Assembly (NCBI GenBank): GCA_023139025.1
Contig: JAGLOH010000043.1
Coordinates: 1-10,926, forward strand
DNA length: 10,926 bases
DNA from: Candidatus Heimdallarchaeota archaeon
Lineage (GTDB): Archaea; Asgardarchaeota; Heimdallarchaeia; Heimdallarchaeales; Heimdallarchaeaceae
Direction of reading: 5' to 3'
This document shows positions 1 through 7,641 of the stretch, one piece after another (the stretch's first letter is position 1; every line of letters begins with the position of its first letter). Under the pieces are notes generated by a model. It had not been told where the DNA came from, made no database searches, and saw nothing but the letters and a program-made list of their open reading frames with translations. The translations under genes and the position numbers were made by a program.

Positions 1-449
1 TTTTTTCTTCAAGTTTGAGTAGAGCAAGCGAAACAGCTAAAATTATTTCATCAGAACTTAACTTACTAGTTATAGAAGATGAGGGACTTATGGAACATAC
101 TTCAGGGAAACTTGATGGTGTGCCACTCAAAGAATTCTTTGATACATTGAAGAGTGTTGGAGATTTTGAAGAGATGGTTCTTCAAGCTGGAGGAGAACCA
201 TGGAATGAATACAAAGAGAGAGTATGGAATAAGTTTATTGAAATTGCAGAACAAAATTATGCTCATGATAACATCTTGATTGCAACTCATGGAGGTGTTA
301 CTCGATCAATTATTTCTAAAATATTTGGTGTTCCTTTTCTCAAGATGTTGTCCCAAGGAAATTGCTGTGTGAATGTTATTGATTATGAGCAAGAAAGAGA
401 AGATATTTTCATTATTAATCTTCTAAACTATACCTACCATATAACCTAG
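1..449 (+). CDS. Histidine phosphatase family protein (phosphoglycerate mutase-like), 5' end missing
   Basis: This is the C-terminal part of a histidine phosphatase superfamily enzyme, which removes phosphate from small molecules or proteins through a phospho-histidine intermediate. The reading frame is open from base 3 and runs to TAG at 447-449. The first visible residues, FSSSLSRASETA, match the family's S-S-x-L-x-R-A-x-E-T-A segment, whose arginine binds phosphate. The motif GGEPW carries the likely proton-donor glutamate. ATHGGVTRSI supplies the second catalytic histidine, at bases 288-290. The first catalytic motif (R-H-G) must lie upstream of the window. A TTG at base 15 could be read as a start, but it falls in the middle of the conserved motif and is an internal leucine. 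About 149 residues are visible of a family length near 200. The substrate cannot be told. It appears to be a separate transcription unit from the operon that follows. Confidence 0.88.
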   Translation, partial: FSSSLSRASETAKIISSELNLLVIEDEGLMEHTSGKLDGVPLKEFFDTLKSVGDFEEMVLQAGGEPWNEYKERVWNKFIEIAEQNYAHDNILIATHGGVTRSIISKIFGVPFLKMLSQGNCCVNVIDYEQEREDIFIINLLNYTYHIT

Positions 450-451
450 AA

Positions 452-458
452 TTTTTTT
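452..458 (+). terminator. Oligo-T terminator after the phosphatase gene
   Basis: A run of seven T begins two bases after the phosphatase stop codon and is followed by CTTATATAG. Archaeal RNA polymerase terminates at such oligo-T tracts without needing a hairpin. The position just ahead of the operon promoter fits. Confidence 0.5.
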
Positions 459-472
459 CTTATATAGCTACT

Positions 473-480
473 TTTATATA
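473..480 (+). promoter_or_regulatory. Putative TATA box of the five-gene ABC/PadR operon
   Basis: TTTATATA lies 63-70 bases before the ATG at 543. With archaeal spacing, transcription would start near base 502, leaving a leader of about 40 bases that contains a Shine-Dalgarno-like AGAGGT at 531-536. No clear purine-rich BRE is visible upstream. A second TATA-like string, TTATATAG at 460-467, is an alternative. Confidence 0.45.
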
Positions 481-530
481 TGTTCATTTTTAGCAATATT
501 CAGAAATATGAATATTGAGAATTCTGAACA
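481..530. promoter_or_regulatory. Nested dyad over the predicted transcription start, candidate PadR operator
   Basis: Two perfect inverted repeats share one centre at 505.5. The inner pair is CAATATTC (494-501) and GAATATTG (510-517), with eight bases between. The outer pair is TGTTCA (481-486) and TGAACA (525-530). A further overlapping pair, TTCAGAA (499-505) and TTCTGAA (522-528), has a different centre. The element begins directly after the putative TATA box and covers the predicted transcription start. A dimeric repressor bound here would be expected to block polymerase. That the PadR protein encoded in the operon binds it is inference from position and symmetry. Confidence 0.5.
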
Positions 531-542
531 AGAGGTCAGTCT

Positions 543-1874
543 ATGAAGGTTGGAAAAGTTACTTGGTTCGCGTTTAGAAACGCGTTTAGAAGAAAGATAG
601 TAGCCATTCTGGCAATTGTAGGTATTAGTATTGCTATTACTATGCAAGTTACAATTAATGCTTTTACAACAGGAATGGATGAAACTTTCGGTGATATTTT
701 TGGTGAATTGGTTGGAACTTTTCAGTTACAAGAGAAAGATACTCCCTTTGCATATGCTTCTCAGTTACCAGCTAATATCACACAGACAATAATGAATTTT
801 GAAAATAGTTCAAAGATAGACTCAATAGCTACGGAACAACTCTTACCCGCTACGGTTAACAATTATACAGACATATTGGGTACGACTGTTTTCGGATCTC
901 CAATGGGGATTAACATTAGAGGAATAGAAAATCTAGAAGAATTTAGTGAGATCTATTCTGAATTAGAAGAGTTAACAGAAGGGTCAAGTTATTTCGAATT
1001 TAATCAAGATGAATGTATAATTCCCTACTCACTTTTTGAAAATAATTCTGAAGTATTCGATATTGGAAACACATTTTCAATCATGATTAACACATCATAT
1101 ACTTATGATTTAGAAATTGTGGGTATAACATCAGCTGGAATAGGTGGAATTCAACAGTCCATTATGGTAACAGGTTATGACATTTATGTACCAATTAATG
1201 TTACAAATAATGTACTCCATGAGCTTTTAAGAAATGATACTTTGAATCATATGTTTCATTATACACCCTTTGGTTTAGACCCTAATCACTTCAAAATTGA
1301 TAGTCCAAATGTTGTTGCAGTTCGAACATTAATTGATAATTCAAAAGAAATTAACGATTTCATAGATGATTTAGAAGCTTATCTTGAACAACAATATCCA
1401 GGGAAGGAATTTTCTGCACTATCCTTAGCTTCAGCTCTTGAAACTATGGATGATTTAATGGCTACTCAAGATATAGTAATTACAGTTGTAACAATAGTTA
1501 TCATAATTTCTGGCAGTATGGGTGTAATTATAGCTCAACTAGTTGGTGTCGAAGGAAGGTCAAAGGAATTCGCAATCTTAAAAGCAACTGGTTGGAAAGA
1601 AGGTCATATTATCTACTCTGTGATAATTGAAAGTATCACATTGGGTCTTGCTGGATCTTTAGTTGGAGTTATTCTATCCTTTATGTCTATAAAAGGTCTT
1701 GAAAGATTAATGTCTACATCAGCTACTGGAGGAATGCCTTTTGTTCCAGTTATAACTCCTGTAATTTTCTTTACTGCAATTGCTATTGCTGTAGGAATTG
1801 GTATTCTAGGTGGACTTTATCCTGGAATAAAAGCAAGTTCTGTAAAACCTATGGAGGTTTTGCAGGGAAGTTAG
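543..1874 (+). CDS. MacB/FtsX-type ABC transporter permease
   Basis: This 443-residue membrane protein has the type VII (MacB) ABC layout: a short cytosolic N-terminus, a first membrane helix at about 18-40, a large extracytoplasmic domain at about 41-309, and three further helices at about 310-335, 356-382 and 401-426. The N-terminal FRNAFRRKIVAILAIVGI and the C-terminal FtsX-domain motifs SKEFAILKATGW and YPGIKASSVKPMEVLQ are typical. Such proteins do not pass substrate through the membrane but couple cytosolic ATP hydrolysis to movement of the external domain, as in lipoprotein or peptide extrusion. The external domain contains seven N-x-S/T sequons, which suits exposure outside an archaeal cell. 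The ATG at 543 follows AGAGGT by six bases. The ATPase gene follows directly, so the two should form one transporter with a homodimeric permease. The substrate is unknown. Confidence 0.9.
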   Translation: MKVGKVTWFAFRNAFRRKIVAILAIVGISIAITMQVTINAFTTGMDETFGDIFGELVGTFQLQEKDTPFAYASQLPANITQTIMNFENSSKIDSIATEQLLPATVNNYTDILGTTVFGSPMGINIRGIENLEEFSEIYSELEELTEGSSYFEFNQDECIIPYSLFENNSEVFDIGNTFSIMINTSYTYDLEIVGITSAGIGGIQQSIMVTGYDIYVPINVTNNVLHELLRNDTLNHMFHYTPFGLDPNHFKIDSPNVVAVRTLIDNSKEINDFIDDLEAYLEQQYPGKEFSALSLASALETMDDLMATQDIVITVVTIVIIISGSMGVIIAQLVGVEGRSKEFAILKATGWKEGHIIYSVIIESITLGLAGSLVGVILSFMSIKGLERLMSTSATGGMPFVPVITPVIFFTAIAIAVGIGILGGLYPGIKASSVKPMEVLQGS

Positions 1875-1883
1875 GTGATTATG

Positions 1884-2651
1884 ATGGTAAACGTAGAAGA
1901 AACACAGAAATCACTGCAAATTGCAAGTGAAGTAATATCAGAATCAGCTGATCTTATTATTGAGATAAAAGATTTATGGAGAAAATTCTTTGAAGGGACA
2001 CCTGCTGAAGTTCAAGCTTTAAGAGGTGTGGATTTCAAAGTTGAAAAAGGAGAATTCATCACTATTATGGGACCAAGTGGTAGTGGTAAAAGTACTCTCC
2101 TAACAATACTAGGATGTATGGCCTCAGCAACAAGTGGTCAAGTTTACATCGATGGTACAGAAATTACTTCAATGAATCAACACAAACTAAGTTCTATCCG
2201 TAAGAACAAGATAGGATTTGTTTTCCAAGATATTTTTCTAATTGATACTATCTCCGCTCTTGATAATGTACTCTTGCCTATCTTACCGTATGGTATTAGG
2301 AAAGAGGATAGAGCAAGGGCTATAGAGCTTATGAAGATAGCAGGACTAGAAGATCGTATGCATCACAAACCTACCGAGCTTTCAGGAGGACAAAAACAAC
2401 GAGTTGCTATTTGTAGAGCTTTGATTAATGATCCACCTATAGTATTGGCAGATGAACCTACTGGTAATCTTGATTCTAAAACTGGAGGAGAGGTACTAGA
2501 ACTTCTCAGAAGAATCAATAAAGAAAAGGGTATCACTATTTTAGCAGTTTCTCACGATCCAAAGCTTGCTGAATTCTCTTCCAGAGATGTGATGATAACA
2601 GATGGTGAAATAACTAGAGATAGGATAAATCCATTCAGAGACATGAATTAA
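1884..2651 (+). CDS. MacB/LolD-type ABC transporter ATP-binding protein
   Basis: This cytosolic ATPase should power the permease encoded just upstream. Counting from ATG 1884 (255 residues), it shows a complete nucleotide-binding domain: Walker A GPSGSGKST at 63-71, Q-loop glutamine near 115 in VFQDIF, signature LSGGQ at 166-170, Walker B ending in ADEPTGNLD with the catalytic Glu near 191, and the switch histidine in AVSHDP near 224. The ADEPTGNLD form and overall length are typical of the LolD/MacB/FtsE group. The start is uncertain: GTG 1875 directly abuts the permease stop and ATG 1881 is also in frame. The strong Shine-Dalgarno match AGGTGAT (1873-1879) best serves ATG 1884, since it would overlap GTG 1875. 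About 25 residues precede the first ATPase strand, longer than usual and acidic, with no known role. Confidence 0.93.
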   Translation: MVNVEETQKSLQIASEVISESADLIIEIKDLWRKFFEGTPAEVQALRGVDFKVEKGEFITIMGPSGSGKSTLLTILGCMASATSGQVYIDGTEITSMNQHKLSSIRKNKIGFVFQDIFLIDTISALDNVLLPILPYGIRKEDRARAIELMKIAGLEDRMHHKPTELSGGQKQRVAICRALINDPPIVLADEPTGNLDSKTGGEVLELLRRINKEKGITILAVSHDPKLAEFSSRDVMITDGEITRDRINPFRDMN

Positions 2652-2664
2652 AATAGGTGTAAAA

Positions 2665-3636
2665 ATGAGTGAAAATTCAGATAATGTGATTGAAAAATAT
2701 GAAGAAAAACTTGCTAGAAAACTAGGTGAAATAGCAATTCTCATTCACTTAGCTCGTTCTCCTGAAGGTTCTCATGCTTATGAGATGCGTTCTAAAGCTT
2801 CTGATATTCTTTTTGAAAATCGTAGAAAAGGAATTGAATTTATTCACAATCACTTAAAAGTTCTTCACGATGTTAGGAAATTGAGTTTGATTAACGAAAC
2901 TGATAGTACGGAGTATAAATATAGAAAGAACTCAGTGGAAAAAGATATTGAAAATTGCCTTATTTTTAAATATAATCCCCACATTCAAAATTTAATTACC
3001 AGAGAAGATGAAGCAACAATCAGTAAAGATTCTGATTACATCAATGAAGTAATCGAAGATTTAGAGATAGCAGGACGAGAAATAAAGAAAGCTACTACTA
3101 TCTGGAGCAATATTAGTGGGATATATCCTGCAATTGATTCTTTAGAAAGAAATGGACTCATTAAGTATCTTAGAAAAGATACCGATGGAGATCGTATCAA
3201 AAAAATATACGACATAACAAATGATGGTAGAGCAACATTATCTAAGATTTTGATTTCTCTCGTAGATTTTACTAGTTTTGTTTTCCGAGTTGATGAAAAA
3301 CATTTTTTGATTAAGAGAGGGAAAAAACAACCCATTATTTTCAATCCTTTTGGAAAAGTGTTTAGAAAACTTGCAGAAGATATTCCTCCTGAAATGAAGA
3401 AAGAGCTTATGTTCCACGGAGGTAAACACCATGGAAGACCATTTGCAAGAATGTTTATGGAACACGGCCTACCTTTACCAAGTTTCCGTTTCTTAATCAG
3501 ACATCCTAATCTGGTTAAAAAACATTTGGACACAATTGAATCAGAGGAAGAGAGGAATTTAGCAAAGGAGTTTCTAAAAACAAAACTATCAGAAAGAAAG
3601 AAAGAAATTGAAAGAATGTTAGAGGAGTTAAAATAG
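2665..3636 (+). CDS. PadR-type transcriptional regulator with a large insert in the winged helix
   Basis: This 323-residue protein is probably the DNA-binding sensor that controls the operon. Two segments match the PadR winged helix. Residues 20-50 (AILIHLARSPEGSHAYEM) resemble helices 1-2 of the family, whose usual form is ...LL..GP.HGYE. Residues 148-192 (SGIYPAIDSLERNGLIKYL, then a wing with DGDRIKKIY and ITNDGRATL) match the recognition helix and wing. In ordinary PadR proteins these parts are nearly contiguous; here about 95 charged, mainly helical-looking residues separate them. The C-terminal part (190-323) is also long, holds a histidine-rich stretch HGGKHHGRPF at 251-260, and ends in a charged helix of the kind PadR proteins use to dimerise. 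Typical PadR proteins have 100-190 residues. ATG 2665 follows AGGTG by five bases. PadR proteins next to ABC exporters, such as bacterial LadR with LmrCD, are drug-responsive repressors; repression here is inferred. Confidence 0.8.
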   Translation: MSENSDNVIEKYEEKLARKLGEIAILIHLARSPEGSHAYEMRSKASDILFENRRKGIEFIHNHLKVLHDVRKLSLINETDSTEYKYRKNSVEKDIENCLIFKYNPHIQNLITREDEATISKDSDYINEVIEDLEIAGREIKKATTIWSNISGIYPAIDSLERNGLIKYLRKDTDGDRIKKIYDITNDGRATLSKILISLVDFTSFVFRVDEKHFLIKRGKKQPIIFNPFGKVFRKLAEDIPPEMKKELMFHGGKHHGRPFARMFMEHGLPLPSFRFLIRHPNLVKKHLDTIESEEERNLAKEFLKTKLSERKKEIERMLEELK

Positions 3637-5502
3637 ATGACAACTATAATACAAGACGAAAAAACACCACATGATTATGGAGAAGATATCCAAAAGAAAA
3701 TTTCGACCAAATATAAAACAGCAAATCGTTGGTTTTGGTCAGCTTTCTTGCGTTTTCCCTTAAGATATCTGATAGGCACTATTCTAATGGCAGCCAGTAC
3801 TTACGCTTCTACTAAAGCGATAGCTCTCATAGGAGATGTTATAGGAATCATTCAACGAAATATTGAAGCAAGTGTTCCGATCTTTTCTGCTGATTTCATT
3901 AGCACTATAAATTGGATGATAATATATGTGGTTATCACTTTTATCGGTATAGGTTCAAGTATATACATCTGGGCAGATACTTCCTTCAGAGTTCAACGAG
4001 ATATGAGACAAGAATTCTATGAGGTAATCCAAGATCATTCGATGGCATTTTTCGACGTGAATGATTCCGGAGTTTTACTCAGTCAAGGAATGAATGAAAT
4101 AAATGCGATACGTATGGCTTTCCATCCTTCATTTAGAAATCTACTCAATTCATTCTTTACAATCATGATTACTTCAGCATTGATTTGGCAGTACGACTGG
4201 ATTATTGGTGCGGCTTTAGCTTCTTCCTTTGTTTTTTATTTTATTATTGCATGGCTTTATGCAGCAAGAGTAGGTCCAATAAGGAGGAAACTAGCTACAG
4301 ATCAAGCAGACTTATCTGCAATTTCTCAAGAAATGTTTCGAGGAGTAGATGTTGTTCGTTCATTTGATAATCATGATAAGGAGATTATGAAGTTTAACAA
4401 TAAAAGTGAAGAATATGCTGTTGATATGAAACGAGAAGGTTATTTGAGTGCTTTTTATTGGCCAACTCTTATTACTATTGTTATTACAGCAGTTGCTTTT
4501 GGATACGGTCTTTTCAGTGTAATAAATGGTAGATATCTAAACGTTGGTATTTTGATTTCGGTAGTAGGACTTCTACTCAATCTGAATAGACAACATTTCA
4601 TGATACCTTCACATTTAATTTTTCTTCAAGCTGGTTTACAGAATGCAAAACGTTTATGGAATCTTATGGATTTCAATGATCCTTTGAGTCAACCAGAAAA
4701 TCCTGTTGAAGCTGATTGGGATAACGATGTAAGATTCAACGATGTTAGTTTTTCATACCCCGGGACAGAGAAGGAAGTACTTAAAAACGTGACATTCTCA
4801 ATTCCTTCAGGTGCTAGAGTAGCATTGATTGGAGGTCCAGGATCAGGAAAGTCAACAATTCTCAAACTCCTTCTACGATTATATGATCCTTCATATGGAA
4901 GTATACAGATCGATGGAACTAGTGTAGATTCAATGCATACAAGTTATGTAAGATCAAATGTAACTATGGTAGAACAGGATATTTTCTTGTTTTCGGATAC
5001 TCTAAGAGCAAATATTGCATTTGCTAAACCTGATGCTACAGATGAAGAGATCAAACTAGCAGCTGAAAGAGCACAAATTGCTACTTTTATAGAATCATTA
5101 CCAGAGAAGTATATGACGGTTATTGGGGAAAGAGGAGTAACTCTTTCAGGTGGTCAAAGACAAAGAGTTGCTATTGCAAGATCTTTACTATCAGAACCTA
5201 AACTACTCTTACTGGATGATAGTACAAGTGCTGTTGATATTAAAACTGAACTTCGTCTTAGATATGCGATGGAAGAATTGATGAAAGATAGAACAAGTAT
5301 AGTTGTAACTCAAAGACTCACGACTCTAGTTGCATCTGATTTGATTATTCTAATGAAGCGAGGAGAAGTTGTTGATATAGGAACTCATTCAGAATTACTT
5401 CAAAGGTGTCCTGACTATCAGTTCATGTGTCAACACTTACCAATGTCTGAATCTCTAGGTGAGTGTGAGGATGTTGATGTTGTAGCAGGAGGTAGAAAAT
5501 AA
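3637..5502 (+). CDS. Heterodimeric ABC exporter, half carrying the degenerate ATPase site
   Basis: This 621-residue half-transporter has an N-terminal six-helix exporter domain (helices near 43-70, 90-113, 165-188, 189-210, 272-296, 303-325) fused to an ATPase domain from about 365. Walker A is GGPGSGKST (399-407), the Q-loop has Gln447, and the signature LSGGQ (503-507) is intact. The Walker B motif LLLLDDSTSAVD ends in Asp528 where the catalytic Glu normally stands, and the switch histidine is replaced by Gln559 (VVTQRL). The same Asp/Gln pair marks the non-hydrolysing site in TAP1, so this is the family's asymmetric design and not decay. The next gene encodes a partner with intact Glu and His but an altered signature. 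The ATG abuts the PadR stop and GAGGAG (3622-3627) precedes it. It likely exports a hydrophobic or amphipathic compound; the substrate is unknown. Confidence 0.93.
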   Translation: MTTIIQDEKTPHDYGEDIQKKISTKYKTANRWFWSAFLRFPLRYLIGTILMAASTYASTKAIALIGDVIGIIQRNIEASVPIFSADFISTINWMIIYVVITFIGIGSSIYIWADTSFRVQRDMRQEFYEVIQDHSMAFFDVNDSGVLLSQGMNEINAIRMAFHPSFRNLLNSFFTIMITSALIWQYDWIIGAALASSFVFYFIIAWLYAARVGPIRRKLATDQADLSAISQEMFRGVDVVRSFDNHDKEIMKFNNKSEEYAVDMKREGYLSAFYWPTLITIVITAVAFGYGLFSVINGRYLNVGILISVVGLLLNLNRQHFMIPSHLIFLQAGLQNAKRLWNLMDFNDPLSQPENPVEADWDNDVRFNDVSFSYPGTEKEVLKNVTFSIPSGARVALIGGPGSGKSTILKLLLRLYDPSYGSIQIDGTSVDSMHTSYVRSNVTMVEQDIFLFSDTLRANIAFAKPDATDEEIKLAAERAQIATFIESLPEKYMTVIGERGVTLSGGQRQRVAIARSLLSEPKLLLLDDSTSAVDIKTELRLRYAMEELMKDRTSIVVTQRLTTLVASDLIILMKRGEVVDIGTHSELLQRCPDYQFMCQHLPMSESLGECEDVDVVAGGRK

Positions 5503-7640
5503 TGGGTCATGGTAGAGCTGTAAGAATGTTCCAAGAAAAGACTCACAAAAGAGCTAGATCAACAAAAGTTTTGGTTAGTAGTCTTTGGATATATATACGT
5601 AGATATCTCACCCCACTCATTTTGTCTACTCTGTTGATATTGTTCTATTCTTTAACTGCCTTAGTAAATCCTATAATTGTTAAGAGTGGATTGAATGCTC
5701 TAAACGATTTATCATACAAATCATTCTTCTATGGAATTGGAATGTTTTTCACTCAATTAGGTACTGGAGAATTCGTTCAAATTCAAAAACGAGTTGACCC
5801 CATTCCAGTCGGAGCTCAGCAATTCCAGCAATTGATTCCTTTAACCATTGCCTTCTTAGCAATCACTGTAATAAGTTGGGTATTCAATTCTCTTTCAACA
5901 AGAGTAACTGCAAAGATGAATTCTCAAATGCTTCATGACGTAAGAGGTGATCTTTACAGGAAACTAAGTTATTCCGATATGGCTTACTTAAAAAATGAAC
6001 AATCAGGAAACATAACTGCGAGGGTAACATCAGATACCACGGAACTTGCTACAGGAATACACCTACTTACAATGTTGGGCTCGCAAATTATTCTCATCAT
6101 AGGAGCTTTCACTCTGTTGATGTTACAAAGCTGGGTTATTGGATTAATATCCTTAGCTGCAATTCCAATTGCTTTCTTGATGAGTACAGTACTAAGTAAA
6201 TTTGGCAGAAGAATTGTTCTTAGAATAAGAAGATCATTTGGATCTGTTTCTGGTAAAATGGCAGAAGGAATTAGTGGTATAGCAGTAGCTAAATCGTTTA
6301 ATCGTGAAGAAGAACTAGCCACTGAACTAAGAGAACTAAATCAGAAACACTACAATTATTCCAAACAATTTGGTATGCTTATGATGTTCATTATGCCGAC
6401 AATGTCAGCACTAAGTTATCTATTATTCATTGTGATAATCTATGCAAGTGGTGGACTTAATCTTCCACCAGGAGATATTTATTTAGCTGTTAATTTATCG
6501 CAACAGTTTCTCTTTCCTATTGTAATGCTAGCTATGATTTTTCCACAAATGGAAACAGCTTTTGGCGCAATGGATAGAATCATAGATGTTTTCGAAGCTA
6601 AACCAGCTGTTGCAGATATTGAAGGGGCTAGAGATTTAATGGAAGGAGATGATAGTGTCAGTTTCCAGAATGTAAGTTTTGCATATGTTGAAGATAATTA
6701 TGTGTTGAGAAACATTAATTTTACTGCAAAATCTGGAGAACTTATCGCATGTGTCGGGCATACAGGAGCTGGTAAAACAACACTATTCTCATCTCTCTTA
6801 ACTAGGTTCTATGATGTTCAAGAAGGTTCAATTCTAATAGGTTCTCAAGATATTCGAACTGTTAGTCAATCTTCATTAAGACAAACAATTGGTCTTGTTA
6901 CTCAAGAACCCTTCTTATTTAGTGGGACTGTTATGGAAAATATTCTCTATGGTGCACCTAATGCTACTGAGGAAGATGTGAAAAATATTAGTAAGATGAT
7001 TAATGCAGATCAATTCATAGAAGCATTACCTAATGGTTATGATACTGTTGTCGTAGAAGGTGGGAAAAAGTTATCTTCTGGACAACGTCAAATAATAACA
7101 ATTGCTCGAACTATGTTAGCTGATCCCAGAATCTTAGTTCTTGATGAAGCTACTTCTAGACTAGATGCATATTCTGAGAGTTTAGTTCAAGCTGCTCAAA
7201 GAGAATTATTCAAGACAAGAACCACCTTTGTAATTGCGCATAGACTTTCTACAATTCGAGATGCTGATAGGATTATGGTAATTGATCAAGGAAAACTTGC
7301 TGAAGTTGGAACACATGATGAATTAATAGCAAAAGATGGAATCTATGCTGATCTTTACAAAACCTACTATATCCATCAAGGTCTAGAAGATATTGAACTT
7401 TCAGTCGAGGAACTTGAACCTGAAACCTTAGAAAAAGAATTACAAAAACCAATGGTTGTTCCTGCAGGAATGGCTGCTGCTATGCCTGGTCCAGGTAAAG
7501 GATCTATGCATGCAAGAAAACCAGATAAAAAGCAAGATAAGAAGCATCTTCAAGAAATGAAGAAAGCTGGAAAAACAGAAGAAGTTAAGAAAATGAAGAA
7601 AAACCAAAAACGGAAGGGTGGAGGAATGGGTCATCATTAA
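5502..7640 (+). CDS. Heterodimeric ABC exporter, catalytic half with basic C-terminal tail
   Basis: This 712-residue half-transporter pairs with the preceding gene product; its ATG overlaps that stop codon by one base (TAATG) and follows a perfect AGGAGGT by eight bases. The exporter membrane domain spans about 30-350, with an outside loop of roughly 45 residues between the first two helices (about 68-112). The ATPase domain has Walker A GHTGAGKTT (419-427), Gln468, Walker B LVLDEATSRLD with catalytic Glu549, and switch His580 (IAHRLST). The signature reads LSSGQ (524-528) instead of LSGGQ, the expected weakness of the partner of a degenerate half. Hydrolysis should therefore occur at the site formed by this Walker motif and the other half's signature. 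About 85 extra residues follow the ATPase domain: an acidic stretch, a Met/Gly/Pro-rich linker and a lysine-rich tail ending GGGMGHH. The N-terminus begins MGHGRAVRMF. Confidence 0.94.
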   Translation: MGHGRAVRMFQEKTHKRARSTKVLVSSLWIYIRRYLTPLILSTLLILFYSLTALVNPIIVKSGLNALNDLSYKSFFYGIGMFFTQLGTGEFVQIQKRVDPIPVGAQQFQQLIPLTIAFLAITVISWVFNSLSTRVTAKMNSQMLHDVRGDLYRKLSYSDMAYLKNEQSGNITARVTSDTTELATGIHLLTMLGSQIILIIGAFTLLMLQSWVIGLISLAAIPIAFLMSTVLSKFGRRIVLRIRRSFGSVSGKMAEGISGIAVAKSFNREEELATELRELNQKHYNYSKQFGMLMMFIMPTMSALSYLLFIVIIYASGGLNLPPGDIYLAVNLSQQFLFPIVMLAMIFPQMETAFGAMDRIIDVFEAKPAVADIEGARDLMEGDDSVSFQNVSFAYVEDNYVLRNINFTAKSGELIACVGHTGAGKTTLFSSLLTRFYDVQEGSILIGSQDIRTVSQSSLRQTIGLVTQEPFLFSGTVMENILYGAPNATEEDVKNISKMINADQFIEALPNGYDTVVVEGGKKLSSGQRQIITIARTMLADPRILVLDEATSRLDAYSESLVQAAQRELFKTRTTFVIAHRLSTIRDADRIMVIDQGKLAEVGTHDELIAKDGIYADLYKTYYIHQGLEDIELSVEELEPETLEKELQKPMVVPAGMAAAMPGPGKGSMHARKPDKKQDKKHLQEMKKAGKTEEVKKMKKNQKRKGGGMGHH

Positions 7641-7641
7641 A

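Larger units (their letters stand above)
543..7640 (+). other. Five-gene operon: MacB-like pump, PadR regulator, heterodimeric ABC exporter
   Basis: Five genes on one strand are packed as follows: the permease stop abuts the ATPase start region, the ATPase and PadR genes are 13 bases apart, the PadR stop abuts the first exporter ATG, and the two exporter halves share one base (TAATG). Each start has its own Shine-Dalgarno-like sequence (GAGGT, AGGTGAT, AGGTG, GAGGAG, AGGAGGT). No promoter-sized gap exists inside, so a single transcript from the promoter near 473 is the simplest reading. It ends in the T-rich tract after 7640. Confidence 0.8.

Noticed and set aside
15..449. Complete phosphatase gene starting at TTG 15
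   Set aside because: The TTG lies inside the conserved S-S-x-L-x-R-A-x-E-T-A motif and the frame is open upstream to base 3, so this is an internal leucine of a gene cut by the window edge.
450..542. Short unlisted gene or riboswitch between phosphatase and operon
   Set aside because: Only 93 bases with no coding frame of note; the content is explained by a T tract, TATA-like box, dyad and Shine-Dalgarno.
3036..3533. Minus-strand frame of 165 codons
   Set aside because: It is fully antisense to the well-supported PadR gene, has a composition typical of a reverse-complement shadow, and has no promoter or Shine-Dalgarno.
3637..5502. Loss of catalytic Glu and His as a sign of a decaying exporter gene
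   Set aside because: The Asp/Gln replacement is the known degenerate-site pattern of heterodimeric exporters, and the partner gene has the matching complement.
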